Source: Gymnogyps californianus (Eukaryota; Chordata; Aves; Accipitriformes; Cathartidae). From it: 64,000 bases of DNA. The notes below the pieces were generated by a model. It was not told where the DNA came from, did no database searches, and saw only the letters and a program-made list of their open reading frames with translations. A program made the translations under genes and the position numbers. The stretch is from assembly GCF_018139145.2 (NCBI RefSeq), contig NC_059478.1, forward strand, positions 15,793,001 to 15,857,000. The letters are read 5' to 3'. This document shows, in pieces, positions 25,877-39,835 of this stretch. The number at the start of each line of letters is the position of its first letter. The first letter of the stretch is position 1.

Positions 25877-28359
25877 TAGCAAAGATCATGCTGTGCTATC
25901 AGTAGAGCATTTTGCCAGAGCAGTGTCACTCCTTCCTCTTTGCTGAAAAATGGGAGAGTTATATTGCCTTATGTTAAAGAGTGGATAACTCTGTCTTTCT
26001 GCTATTCTAGGCTTGCAGAGGAAAAACAAATTGTATTGACTGAATTACAAGTGACTAAACACCCTTTACTTGCGTTTGTCGTCTCCTGTTCCACTGCTTC
26101 ATGTTACATAACTGAACACCTATCAGCAGCACAACTAATACACACGTTAAGTGTTGGTTAGAATTTATATTTGTATTCTTTGTTGAACTGCATAACTTTA
26201 GTCAGAACTCATAGACTGAAGATGAAACCTGTGTAGTTTCTAGTATCTTTAGGTACCTTTCTTGACTGAACAATGTTTAACACCATCCAGCCCCTCATAG
26301 AAAATACAGCCCTTGAAATATACGTGAAATGGGGCTGGAGTGGGATTCTAACACAAAGTATCTTTCCTCCTGCTGCTTAAAATTTGGAAGCCATTATCAA
26401 GATGCCTTCATGCGGGCGAGCTAACTGCTTCTAAAATTGCTAACCAGGCAAGTCCTGACTGAGAAAGGAATCTGATAAAGCAGCAGCATCATTCACAATC
26501 AAAACTCTTACTAGTCTACAGTAACCCCAAATTGGAATATATTCTGCTGTGATCAGATTCTGGCCGAGGTGGGGGGGACAATAGCTAGGCTTGCCTGTTG
26601 GCTTCCCGGAGCTAGGGCTGCAGGAATGGAGCAGACTGACAGTAGTAGCCATCAAGGAGGTTCTCCTGTTGGCTTCATTCGTGGTGAGAGCTGGGATCCA
26701 GGGGAGCATTGAAGGCTTTTAGCAACAGCAGTGCTCAGGACAGGGAGAGTGGTGATTGTGCAGTGATGAAAAGGGCATGGGTAGAGAGCTTCAGGATTCT
26801 TACTGCCAAGAGCTTTAATAAGAGCTGTCTGAGTCTGCAGGTATCCTCCTCTTTTGGCATTCATATAGAGTAGAGAAAACAATTAGCAGCCCTCACTGTT
26901 AAGGAAGAGGGACACTGGTAAGAAAGCTATACTTGTGATTGTGTTGATATCATAGGCTGTATCGTAGTATCTTATAAATCCTGAGGCATGAAGCTGCTGG
27001 AAGTTATCAGATGTATTCATCAAACCCTAATGCTTCTGGGTTGGAAAAGAGCAACGCTAAAATCACAGTGTCTAAGTCTGGGATGCAGGAACAACTGGGA
27101 AATTGCTAATGTGTACTGTGTGTGCTTTTGTGTAGAGAGAAGAGGTACTAATGGAGGGTGGAAGAGAAGAAGCACTTTGTACTGATTCCTAGGCTTTCTG
27201 AAATGTCTCTGTGTGACTTGTCTGAGGAATGCAGTATTTGGATCTTTGTGGAGTACTTTTTTTTATATATCAATTTTAACATTTTTCTGTAATTGTTTTC
27301 AAATAACTGCGTAAAAAAGAATTGCCAAAAGGCAGACATCTGCTCATTTGTAGCGAGAGAAACTATCTACCGAAAGAGAATATTTAAATCCTTCCAGCAG
27401 GTTTTTGAAAATGCAATGCCTTTGGGAAATGGGAGAAGTATGCTTTTTCAGTTGCACTACATTTACAGTCCTGGGACTGCTATATTTGGTGTAGGTCTAA
27501 CAATTTGAGCATGTACAAAGAAGTACAATGCCACATATTCAAGAACAAGTGATCTATCAAACCATGGTGAATCAACAGATTAATGATTTTTTTATTCATC
27601 GTAAAATTTCCATAAGCTGCGTTTCTCTGAAAAAAACATTTCTTTTAATATTTTCCAGACAGCGCTTAACTGCTGAGCCATTCCAGAAAATGTATTCATT
27701 CTTATGCCATTAGCTTCAGTATGGGAGGAAATGTGACAAATACTTTGTCTTTTATATAATCTTCTTAAAAGGATGTGAAAATTCTTCCTACTTAGGTTGT
27801 AAGGGTAAAACCTAAATTGCAAGATTTTTTGTGCCTTCCTTTTAGCAACAAATGTTTGTCCTATTTTTGCGAACACAGACGAACCGATTGTAGTCTAGTT
27901 ACCACCTAAGCCTTCTTGACATTAGCAGGCCAGTGCCTTTTCTATGTTTAGCTAGTAGATGGAGTTTTCTTTGCCAATATACATCCACCTAAAAGGCCAC
28001 GCTAGAGCATTTAGAAATCAAACCCTTTTAAAAATGTGTTCAGGTGGTTGTATTTGAAAATCCTTGTATATAATGCTCACATATTTTAGAACCTTTGCGT
28101 ACTGTTATTTTAACTAGAGTCCTTTTATTTACCCTAATTCTGGAGTGACTGGTAAAGTGCTAAAAATAGGGATTTAATTTATAAGGAAAATGAATACTTG
28201 TGTCACTCCTGTAATCCTAAATAACTTGAGAGATATGTGAACTCTTAAATTCTTTGAAGTTTCCTTATCTCTGTGGGAAACCTCAACTGCAGCTAGATAA
28301 GCAGACATAAATTTGCCATTTTTAAAGGCCATTATTCAACATACTAGGAGAAATTGCAA

Positions 28360-28432
28360 AGATAGTGTAAACCTGTTAGGTCATCTAGTCCAGCCTTCTG
28401 TCCACATAACTTTACAGTAGTCCTGGCTGGTG
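28360..28432 (-). mobile_element. Probable ancient CR1 fragment
   Basis: The block TTAGGTCATCTAGTCCAGCC followed by ttctgtccac resembles the conserved ATCTAGTCCA block near the CR1 3' end, in the same orientation as the copy at 23482. The flanks are too decayed to set ends. It could also be an older L3/CR1 relative shared by amniotes. Confidence 0.5.
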
Positions 28433-28660
28433 AGACTTTAAAGGTTGAACAGCTATCTTATATCCCCAATTAAGTAGCGTGCATGTAGGAGTTTCTCTAC
28501 TCTGGATGAATGAAACTGTGATAAGGCAGAAGTATGCAGTGCAGTGCTTCTGTGAACCAGCCTTGCCATCAAGAGGGTCAGGTTCTAAATTTATTTGGTG
28601 ACCACTCAGATGGATAGAAAGTGAGCCTGCATATTGCCACTACAGTCTCCATAAGTTTTT

Positions 28661-28664
<4 letters not shown>

Positions 28665-28693
<29 letters not shown>
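28665..28693 (+). repeat. Poly(A), 29 bases
   Basis: This is the longest homopolymer in the window. The left flank (28480-28660) is unique-looking DNA without a recognisable SINE, LINE or processed gene, so a retrotransposed tail is possible but unsupported. Confidence 0.9.
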
Positions 28694-28695
<2 letters not shown>

Positions 28696-31600
28696 AAGCA
28701 TTTTGTATTTAAATTATGTATTTGTTTCATGTAAAAGTCAATAGTCTGGAGAGTGACTTTTGGCTATGTCATTCATTTACATCATACTGTGAATGTTGTA
28801 AAATTCTTCACAGTGAAGGTGATTATAGTGAAGTCTTAGATATAGCACATACATACCAATCATTCAGTCTTAATGAGTTAGTGTATTTACTTCTACTAAA
28901 CAAATAAGACTGAATTTTCAACTATCTACTATTGAAATGTTACTTATATCTTTAAACTCAAGATACTAAGAATGCTACTTTGATTCTTAGTGTAATTTGT
29001 AGAGAGTTTCTCTTTACTCTGTGTTGACCTCTGTAGTTTGCCTATATGATTTCTGTTACTGTGTCATAAAGCTCTTTTCATTTGCTGAGGGGATGCTGGT
29101 TTTGAATCTTTACTTTTTGAATAAATTTAAGGTAGAAAAGCAAAGCCAAATAATTCCCTTAAACAGCAAAGCATACAAGAAAATGCCACCTTTTTTTTTT
29201 TTAAGATGCTTATATATTATAAACAGGGATATATTATTTTCCTATGACTAAAAAAATGTATAAATAATATGCAGTTTAGAAAATTAGAACCAAAATAGCA
29301 AGCATATTTCCTTTTTTCTGGGTCTTCATGGCTGAGTGTATTAACAAGTGACAATGTCACTTATTAAGGTGTCTTAGACAAACCTCTCTGTTTGCAAAAG
29401 AAGATGGAAGACAGTCATTGTATACATGCAATTTCTAGAGAAAATATTAAATCTTAGAATTCTCTGCTGAATTCTTGCAGTTTCCACACCAGTAGATCCT
29501 CTCAGGGAGAAGACATGAGGAGTGACATATAGTTCTCAGATATGTAGCTGCATCAATTTTAAGGTGAGGAAAAGAGTGAGGACACTGGAGCTGTTCCTAC
29601 TAGTCTGGGTGCTGGGAACTCACTTCTGGAAGACTTGCATTAGGTTGGTTTAACAAATCGCTTAAGGGCTGTCATTATAAGCAAATGAACGGTCTAACTG
29701 AGTCCCACTGGGGACTACATATATTAAAATAAAGCACAGTTAAGCAGTCTGATAATGAACTGGAGTGTTCACCATCTGGCAGGACTGAGCGTTACTAAGG
29801 ATATTCTGGCTATGAGTTTTAAAATTTGGAAAAAGATGGTCGACTGGGGTCAATAACTTATCTCCTGCATAGGCAGAAGCATCTTTATCGGGTTCACAGT
29901 GGAAATGTGACTGACCTCTTAGTTTTCTCTGGAGTTCTAAACTGTAGTAGCAGCCAAAAATGTTATTTTTTTCCTACAAGTCCAAAAACAAGGGAAACTG
30001 ATACTTTTGAAACTTTTGAATGCAGAGTTCAATAACGTAATTTGTGCTTTTGTCTGCTTCCAGAGTACACTCAATGTAGGGTCAAATGTTCAGGTGATGC
30101 CACCGGCAAAGCCTGCACAAACCTCCTTGGTCTTTTAGCCTCTTTCCTCCCTTCCCCCCACACCCCTACCCCTTGCTAATAGCATCATGGGTTTGGACAT
30201 GGTGGGAATGCATTGTGTGCAGAGAGCAGTGAAGCCTGCCTTGCAAGTGGCTGGATTCTAGTTCAGCATCAGAGCAGTTCTCTGGGCAAACGGCAGGATG
30301 ATGGTAAAGAGAGAGCCAGAGAATTCTTTGGCGCTCAGATCCTAAAAATAAGGGAAACGTTAGCTTATTCTGCTGTTACTGCCTTTCCCAAGACTACTTC
30401 TCCACAAAGGTTCTTTGTTTAAATCACTCTTGCATTCATTGTGGTGGAATTGCTGGCATGCCTAAATTGCAAGACAGATGAGCATTAGCACTATTGGTTT
30501 GATCATTAGAGTCTCTGTGGTGCTGTAGTGAGGAAATCGGTTTCTTCTGGCTTTGTAGTTTTTAACTGAGAATGTTTTCTTAAATTTTCAATTCAATGCA
30601 TTTTAGTTACATTATACTTTATAATAGATTGTTTATATATGTTATTATTATATGTATTAAATGTTTTCAGTACAAATAAATGGTAGATGTGTGCTCCTGT
30701 TGTTAACAGTGTATTGTGGAGTGCCATTTGTAAGATGTGCGTAGATGATGAAGGCATTTTGGGAGAAAAAATGTCTGTGACTGAACTTGTAAAGTGTATT
30801 TTTCCTGAAGTGAACCCAAAGGAGTTTCATTGACATTAAAATAAACAGACAACAGGTGTTTCATATTTTGAAAAGATAATTTACACAGGATAAGAATCGT
30901 GCCACATAAAAATAATTTCTTCTCTCCTAAAAAGACTTGAAATAATCCTTGATATAAGTCAAAAAGTCTGTAACACTTCTGGGAGAATAGTCCAGGTGAA
31001 AGAAGATTATTGTGTACAGGGCAAGCTATAATAAAAACTGTCAGTTCTGTCAACCCTTCTGTCTAAGGTCTATAGAGGATTAAAAGGATATTGAACATCA
31101 TGTAACAGCTGTCTCCTGTGTGAAAGAGATCACTATTGTGGTGAACATAAATGTACCCGTTTAAAAAACTCCATAAGGCTAGGTGTGGCTGAGCCACAAG
31201 TGGTTGGTTTGGCAGATAAAGTGCTGCTTTCAAGGACTTGAAAGAGCACAGTCTGAGTTCCAAATAGGTAGTATCAAAGTCTTATCGACAAGTGTGTTTC
31301 TTGTACGTCTTTTGCACTACTGGAATAATATGGGATACCATCAAGTTTGGCATAATAAGCAACAAACTATATTCTGTTGCTATGGTGTTGAGAAAATATT
31401 AATTAATATGTAGTGTGAAATGTAATCAGTGTTTCTGGAGAAGCTGCAAATTGACTTTTAACTACTTTTTTTTGAAACTCTAAAAACTCTAATGTTTAAA
31501 TAAAAATATGTTGTTGACAGTAATAAAAACTTTAACTATACATAGTTTTTCTGGGACAGTTTAATAAATTTTGAAAGTTGATTAATACTTTTGAAAACAC

Positions 31601-31766
31601 AGCAATTTCATAATGGTTAATATGAAACAAGAAAAAATGCTTAGAATGAATATTGCTGTAAATCTGTAATTGAAATTTTTGTATTTGAAATTAAAGAGTT
31701 CTTTCAGTTCTGAAGTGAATGGGAAGAAATAGACTACCTGATACATCCTTTACTCAGAAGGTGCAG

Positions 31767-31804
31767 GTTTGTTTGTTTGTTTGTGGTTTTCTTTTTCTTT
31801 TTTG
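31767..31804 (+). repeat. (GTTT)4 followed by a T-rich tract
   Basis: Four to five GTTT units run into ggttttctttttcttttttgt. It belongs to the T/G tract group described at 18515. Confidence 0.8.
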
Positions 31805-34800
31805 TAAGAATGAAGTATGAAAAATGGATAGCTATCCAGATTATGGAATGGATTTCCTACGTACAGGTAAAGGTGGCCCTCAGATTCTTTAGTACAGACT
31901 TTAACAGTTCAGCACCTGCTTTTCCCTAAGCATTCACGTGTTTGGCCAGTGGTGTGAGTATAAAAATAAAGCTGAAAATTAAACTCAAGATAAGTAGTTT
32001 TTTCTTTTGAAAATGTATCCTGTACTTTTGTACATTGCTAAGTTCAACTTTATTTCCTCTTACATTAATTTTAAATAACTAAATTTGAAGACCCAGATTC
32101 CCAAGTACCTTTTCTTTCATTGTACAAAGCAACAATCTTTAGCCCAGTTATGTACTAAGTCCTGCTGGTAGTTTACAGAATCATTTTTCAGAGACCAGTG
32201 GTAACTTCTTAGCCAAGCACTTATTGGGAGCAATTAGGCCATGGACTGGTATAAGATGTGAGGGCCAATTGCAATACCTAAACTTAAATTCTAATTCTAA
32301 TACAATATTTCAAAATAGAAATTGAAGCACCACATTTGTTGACTTTTCAGTTTGAACACATCTGGTAACATTCAGTGTATTATATAACATTATGTAAACT
32401 CTGTAGTTTTGTACAGAGTTCTTACAGGATTGTTATAAACTTCTTAACCCTAGCTGGAAGTGTTCACAACAAGCTAAGACAGCGGAGTCTTCCATAGAGG
32501 AGTTTTTAAAAAAAGGTTAGAAAGAGATATGCAAAAGTAAGAGACTTATTATTTTTTTTAAATCAAATCCAAATCCTGAGACCACCTGTCAGCTTTTAAA
32601 GCCAGTAGACAAATCAATGTACTGAATTTTTAAAGCTAATTGAAACCGATATCTAGCTTGTCGTTCATGGGAATTGCAAAAATGTAGCAATTTAAATACA
32701 ACCTTTTTGAAGAGGTACAGTAATACTGCCCTAATCTGGGACAGAGTATCAATAAAGGGACCGACCAAAGTTCATTAGGGAGGTGCCACAATATAAAGGA
32801 CGAGAAATAACTGAACAGATGAGACCAGGAATCTCCCAAGCACATCAGGCACTGTTTCCCATGATAGTTTTTTGTGACAGACAGCACCCAAACTGGTAAC
32901 TGCTGCTTGAGGATAACCTCAGATTCCTGGTGATGGAAAATAGGTTGATCTTGCTGGGACTCATAGCTGCTGTCTCAGTATTATCTAGAGCTAAAGTCTG
33001 ACTTCCTCTCTGACTATGTGACCTGATGTAAACCTAGTGACCCCAATAGTGTCAAAAATGAGAATCGAAGCGGCATTTGGTATACCATGGTCCTGGATGG
33101 AGCAGAAAGAGAAGATTATTATTTTTAATAGCCCCTTCCAAAACATAGTGTGCTGATAAACTGGAAAGAAACCTTTGTCACTTGGAAATAAATGCAAGAA
33201 ATGGAAAAGAATAACATTCAAATGAAGAATCAAAGGTTCATTTTGTGTATTAAGTTATAGAGGCTGAGGTGGAATAATGGCTGCAGGTAAGAGCGTGTAG
33301 ATGGGTTTGACGTAAGAGAGCTGTTTGGTACATGAGTCTGCACATACTTGTCAGGAACTGTATGCTTGACATATCCCATTTAAGATCTACCACTAAGGAG
33401 GAAGAACAAATAGGTTTTGACACTCACTGGACTTCATGCCTTTGTACTATCTGAGAGCAGTATATTCCTGCGCCATGGCAATAATTTTTTGTGAGACATT
33501 ATCATAATAACTTTGGTTTTGAAGTCAAAGAACTCTGAATGTTGGAGAGCAATATATAACAAATGGATTGTAAAAACAAAGCATAGATTTAAAGATGTTG
33601 TAAATAAATTACCCTAGTAAAACTCCAAAGAAGAGGTAGTCTATGTGGGAGTGAAGGAGCTAATGAAAGGTATTCCATACAGATTCTAGTACTGGTGATG
33701 TTAAAATAAATATGTTTTTAGTAATAATATTGATTTGGTATGAGCTGCGTATAACATAGTTACAAATAATAGAAATGTGAACCATTTATTTGATTTGCTT
33801 GTTCACAGATTGAGTCTATGAGAAAGCATAAGATGGTTGAAATGATTTGCATTACATCTAAAAAAAAATTGTTTTAATTTCTGATACGTCAAAAGGATGC
33901 TACAGCTTTTCATATTTGGCATGTGCTGATATACATGCTTTGTGCTGCAATATTCTGTAAGCCCCACTGCTTTTTCTATTTTTAATCAACTTTAATTTAT
34001 ATAGCAGTTTTGTTCTGTAACATTATAAATTGGAGAAATACGATTAAAGTAATGCTATACAAGCTATATAAAATGAAGTGGGTGAAAGGCAGTAGTCTTT
34101 GAGGCTACATTGCAATATGGTAAGTGAAAAGTTCTGTGTCCCAGTAAAATGACAGGAGGAATTTCAGAGCAGGCAGAACGTAATTTCCCATGAACTGGCT
34201 CGGAGCAGGCTTCTCACCATGGGGCGGTGCTCAGAGCACTACCTTTGAGCTGACTACAGAGCTCTGCCTGGCTGTGTTCCCACCATTGAGCAAGGGTTTA
34301 AGAGGAAATCCCACCAATCTACCTTTCTTCTGGTAGCCACTATTTGCATGTGTCTGATCACAGACCGAGATAGCACGGTCCTGAGCCCGCAGAAGAGATG
34401 TCGCTAGGCAAGGACAGTTTTAGTGCAGGAACCTACCAGAAATGGAGGTTCTGAAGGGCTGGATGGTGGATGGCAAAAACTCAGAAGATGGATTGAGAAG
34501 TGACTGGTGCACGCTCTCCTACACCACTGTCATAAATATCTGCTGGCAGACATTGGGTCACGCTTTTTTTATGTTATCAACATTATCCATTAAAATGGAG
34601 TTATACTGAAGAATGATAAAAAGTTATAGGACAGAGAAATGGAGAAGTTTCAGATGAATGGGGAAAAAAGACTACAGAAAACAGGAAGACAGCCAAGCAG
34701 ATGCAAAGGGGAGAGGAGCGTTCCTGCACTCAAGGGGGATTCAGAAGTAGATGAGAAAAGAAGAATTATGGTCGTGTAGAGAGCCAAAGAAGAAAAGAGA

Positions 34801-35720
34801 AAGATGAGTCATTGATGAATGGAATGATTTGGAGTCTATGTCCGTATGATTCACTACCCCTTAAGTGTCCGAAAATAACCTTGTCTGTAAGTGCCATTAT
34901 TCTGCACTAGGGTAGGAGGCTTTTGTGTCTGAAGACTAACTTTCAACTGTGAGCATTTCTTCCTTTCAATAAAAAGCACCTCCCTTACACCTCCTGTAGC
35001 TGCCAGCAGCAATGTCATATCTGTCTCTAATCCTGTAGAGTGCCTCTATTTAAAATTTGCTTCCTCTGGTCATCTTAACTTACTGACAGAGAAGTCGTCC
35101 CATTTTCTGTGGGCCTGCAGAAGGCTCACAAGACTCCCAGGTGATTGAAGAGGCAACAGTGATGATGTGGGAGTCTTTCCTTCTTTCTTCAGATATGAAC
35201 TAGTATTGCCAATTTACGTGATACTGAATGTTTTGTTTCTTATGGTTCCTGTGCATTGCTAACAGGCTGGGCATTTCTCTTTCCAGTATTACATATCCAG
35301 GACTATGATACCTGCTTTTTTGTGTAGTCTGTGTTCACTGCCTTTTATACAGTTTCTGATGCCCTTTGTGTTCAGAGGCGTTTCTTGGGGGTTATATCTG
35401 TTTCTCCTACGGTCCAAAATCATGTGTTCATCGTTGATTCTAATTTAAGATTATTTTGTCTTCATTGTTACATTGCACATATACAACAGAGTTCTCAGCC
35501 TTGCATGTGAGAGTCCCTTTTTCTGCTTCTTGACTTTGAATGAAAACAAATATTCCTCTAAGTATCATTTGTCTTTGTTACTCATCAAACCCTTATATCA
35601 ACTGTTATTGTGTTTTGGTATTTAAACCTGGCAACAAAATCTCCCCTTTGCTTTATAATCTTTTTCTCCTCTTCTATCCATTGTGAAATGTAATCAACAG
35701 GAAGACAAAAGGGCGTAGGA

Positions 35721-35761
35721 TTTTTTGTTTGATTGTTAGTTTTGGGTGTTTTGGGTTTTTT
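35721..35761 (+). repeat. Interrupted T/G tract
   Basis: T runs broken by G, GG and GGG, with two A-containing interruptions. Confidence 0.7.
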
Positions 35762-36053
35762 ATAAAGAAAATAATGACAGCAAGTCTTTTCTTACAGCTA
35801 CCAGCAGTAGGTTCTCACCAATGGCTTTCCATTGCAGTAGAGGCTCTTTATCCTGATATCTCTTTTAAATGAGCGTATACATGTCCAAATCTCTGTTTAG
35901 GGTTGTCCTTGACCCTACAGCAAGATCAAGTGGGGAGAAGAAAGCCTAAGTTCTGCAAGATTAGCCATAAGTGGTTAAAGGATTGAGCCTCAAGAGAAAC
36001 ACTTATGTGATGCTCTTCACTTCTGTCATCAAAGGCAATGGGCATTCAACTTG

Positions 36054-36090
36054 GGAATTATAGATTTATTTGGAAATTATAGATTTATTT
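36054..36090 (+). repeat. Tandem duplication of an 18/19-mer
   Basis: GGAATTATAGATTTATTT (36054-36071) is followed at once by the same text with one extra A (36072-36090). The near identity suggests a recent event. Confidence 0.85.
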
Positions 36091-37170
36091 CTTCCTTACA
36101 TGTGACTTTCTTATTCCACTGTTTACCATCCCCAACTCAGGGTTTAGAGAGTGGTGCAAGAGACTTGGAATCAAGAAGAGCCTTGAGATCAGAATTGGGT
36201 CTCCTGTGCAAACTGGCCTCTAGTTCTCTCGGTGGAATCAGCTTTACCATTCTCTTAAAATTAATTGACCAAAGCCTTAGGAAGTGTGTACAGAACATCA
36301 TTATGAGACCTGTGTAAAACTGTTATGTGGGTATCTGGGCTATTTCTCTGAGTAGTGGATAAAGTTTTAGAAACTTCTACAAATAGTAGAGCTGGAAGCC
36401 TGTTTTCAAAATGAATGTTTATGTCCTGCAGAAACCCACATAAATGGATTAAGATTTAATCTGCTTCTAAACCTCTGCCAACAGTAACCATGATAAAGCT
36501 TATTTTTGTGATATATGAAAATTTGATAGGTTATCAGCAACGATCTGTTGTGGAATATTACTCCAGATTATCTGTTTCACCCCCGGCCTTTCAGCATACA
36601 TGTAATTGCACTTCAAGTAATATTATTGCCAGTTAGATAGACAATCGTTCACTGCAATTTTAGGTAACGATATAACTAAATTGCCCTTCTTTGTTTAGAA
36701 GCAAAAATGTGTTAAGAGCTGGTCTAGACCTAGAAGTGAGACTATCTGTTGGTCAGATATTTTAACTTTAAAATAAAATACTGGGTAATATTTCAACAAT
36801 TAAACAATGAAAACTATTAATTGAAAATTAGTCTTGGCTATTGATTCCTTTCCTCTTTTTCTTCTGTACACAAGAGTAGAGAACTGGTTTCTGGTATCAT
36901 TTTGTCCTAAGGGAAAGATTTTGGTACAGAAATGGGTTACTTTTTTATCCTTTCTTTTCCTCATTTGCTTTTTATTCCATTTTATGCATAGACATACCTC
37001 ATGGTTTCTTGCATCTTTTTTCCCAATGGGTAGCGTGTGTTCCAGAAATTTGCAAATTTTATTTGTCTATTCCATTTTTCTTTTTTATTATATTGAAAAA
37101 AAATTAACTACTTTTGAAGTGCCTTTTCCTTTTATTGTCTTCAGATGTTTGTAATCTACTGCTCTCTGTT

Positions 37171-37209
37171 GTGTGTTTTGGGTTTTTTTCTTGGCTTTTT
37201 TTTTTTTTT
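37171..37209 (+). repeat. Interrupted T/G tract
   Basis: tgtgttttgggtttttttct followed by a 14-base T run ending at 37209. Confidence 0.75.
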
Positions 37210-38058
37210 ATTAGTACCCATGCTATTAGAGGTCGATTGAATGAGTTTCTGTGTGTACATGCACAGTTTTAGGTGCTTATTTTGCACTGACAAAACCGAT
37301 AGGTACAAACCTGATAGCTGATAATGTTGGGCTACTGCATAAGTATCCTTTGCATGCATTATTTTGTGCCTGAAAGAGATTTACAAGCATGCTCACCTTA
37401 ATAAATAACTTTAGTGTTGCAACATTTAAAAATAAGAAGTTTAAAGATTTTAAGTTCACTGGGGATACATATGTATAATTTGACACTGTTCAGTAAGAGA
37501 TGTAAATTTTGAGCTTAGATGTGTGGGAAACGTGAATTTCTGTCATTATATAGTCACAGGCATGTCTATAAAGCTATGCCAAATGATAATATTTGCATAA
37601 ATATTTATATAAATATGCTATACTTGCATAGCATTTGTAGGGGTTTTATATCGAACTTAATTTACCATTTCACAATGAGACTGAGTTGAACCAACAGCTA
37701 AGTGCTTCCAAAATGGAAAATATTGTTCCTTTTCTTTGAGTTCCTCAAGTTGGGGTTTAGTGGGGCAAAGACTATGGTGTTGCCTTTTACATGGAAATCA
37801 ATATGCATATGAAGTGAATATCGTATCTTTTAAGATTCAGCATAGCCTATGTTTCTAAAGGAGATGCTGTTCCATGAACAAATGGGGGAAAAATTGATAA
37901 CAGGGTGTTTTCTGATAGTTGGAAGGATTTTTCCTATATTTTTACGAAGAAATGCTGAGATATATACTCTGAGATTAGCATAGGTCTGGCTTTGTCTAAT
38001 GCTCTGTATTTTTATGCAGTCCAGAATAGTATGACCACTTAAAAACACTGCTGTTTCA

Positions 38059-38094
38059 CTTTTTTGTTGGTTTTTGGTTTTGTTTTTTTTTTTT
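38059..38094 (+). repeat. Interrupted T/G tract
   Basis: T5, GTTGG, T5, GG, T4, G and then T12. Confidence 0.75.
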
Positions 38095-38667
38095 AATAGT
38101 GAGGATGTAGCTCTTCATTTAAATTTGGTAGGAGCTAGCAGGTGAATTAGAGAAATTTAATCTAAATTTCTAGTTTGTTGTTTACATTATTTTGAACTGA
38201 AATCATAGTAATGGAATAACCTTGTAAAATGAAAGGTGGGATTTCACAGGATGGGAGGACAGTTACAGAAAAAGGAAAGAAGTGTAATACTTAATGTTTC
38301 TTCATGTGGGGACATGCACATGGAATTGAAGCTCATGGTAATTGTCGGTGTACTCCCTTAAGCACAGTATTTTGCCTGTGATTTTTGAAAGGATCAATCA
38401 CTTGCGGCAATTTATGTAATAACTTTCTGGTAGGTGATTCTACTATTTTATTTATGCTTTTTGCCTGGTTCACCAGAATGCAATACCTTTGCTCCTTGGT
38501 ACAGTAAATGCATTCTGTAATATCTATTACGGTATGGTCAAAGGATAATTTATTGTCACATAGAAAAATAGGTCAACACTAATGTCACTTGATGATCAAC
38601 CCCCCAAGTTTAATAAAACACCTCACCAGCATGCATTCTGCACAGTGCTTGATGTTTTATTAGGACT

Positions 38668-38687
38668 ACAGTACCTTACAGTACCTA
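38668..38687 (+). repeat. Two tandem copies of ACAGTACCTW
   Basis: ACAGTACCTT is followed directly by ACAGTACCTA. Confidence 0.7.
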
Positions 38688-39805
38688 GCTATAGCGGGAG
38701 TGTAATTACTGAGCTGTCAGGGTGATAAGTGGGATTAATGGCAGCCTGGTGCACTTTAGTCTGCAGAGTGCTCAGAGAATCGGAAGGTGGTATTATTATA
38801 AGAGAAAGTCTGGACTGGCATATTCATAGCACCCTCCCCTCCTCCCCAAAGTTCACATTCAAGTTTGTGTTACCCGGCCCCCCACAGCTGACATTTTCAA
38901 CAGCTGTTATTTGTGAACCAGCTCAAAAATCAAGAGAGAAATAATTTGGTAAAGATGCTTGCTAGCCACGATGGGTAATCTGTACACTGCTTATCCTGCT
39001 ACGTGCCATTCTAGTCAGTTTTGACATGAGATTGTTCTATATATAATCCACAGAAATGTATTTTATGTTAAGTGCAATTCTTTTGGTCTCGGATACAGGA
39101 CTGTTGTATTTTAAAGGAAACCACATTCAGGAAAAAGAAGAGCAAAAAGTCATAATGGAATTGTTGCCTTTTTTAAACGTGTGATTTTCCACTTCTGTTA
39201 TTTCCTTACTGCCTACTCAGGCAAAATAATCATTTGAGCCCTCATAATGGTGTATTTTGTTTAGTGTATCTCCTTTTTTTTCTGGGTTCTAGTACTAAAA
39301 CTTTGCTGTCTTTCAATCTGCTTGGAATGCTGAGAGCATCCTCTTGACTCAGTGCTCTGGCCACATCAACCCTTTGAGGTCCACACTGGCCTGCATTTGC
39401 TTGTTAAGGCATTTATAACGTGCCTGTCAGTGGGTAGTGCTGGGCAGAGGTATATTTAACTGCCACAGCTAAACCTGTGGGTGCTCTTCTGCCAGAGCCC
39501 TCTGACATCCGAACTAGTTGAACTAGTAACCCACTATGGTGTTGAACCTGGGTTTGGCTTTATCAGATCTCCCAGCTTTTGCAGCCTGAGACACCTGTTT
39601 TCCTTTAAATATTTTCTCTGAGACCTTTTCCCCATGACTAGTTCTGTGAGAAAATCCAAACAGCCGCTACCACATGTGCCTTCAAATTTTGCTGGTGCCA
39701 TGGTGTCTGCAATACCCAGCTAGATGACAATGAATAGGAAGATGAAAGACTAATTAATCTTTTACTTAACTGGCTTTGCCTTCTCTCTTATTCCACCCTT
39801 AATTG

Positions 39806-39835
39806 AAACAAACAAACAAAAAAAGAAAACAAAAG
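39806..39835 (+). repeat. A/C tract with (AAAC)3
   Basis: gaaacaaacaaacaaa then A-rich sequence with single C and G. This is the complementary form of the T/G tracts. Confidence 0.75.

Noticed and set aside
30703..31053. 116-codon open frame on the - strand
   Set aside because: AT-rich intron with no signature residues or similarity that I recognise.
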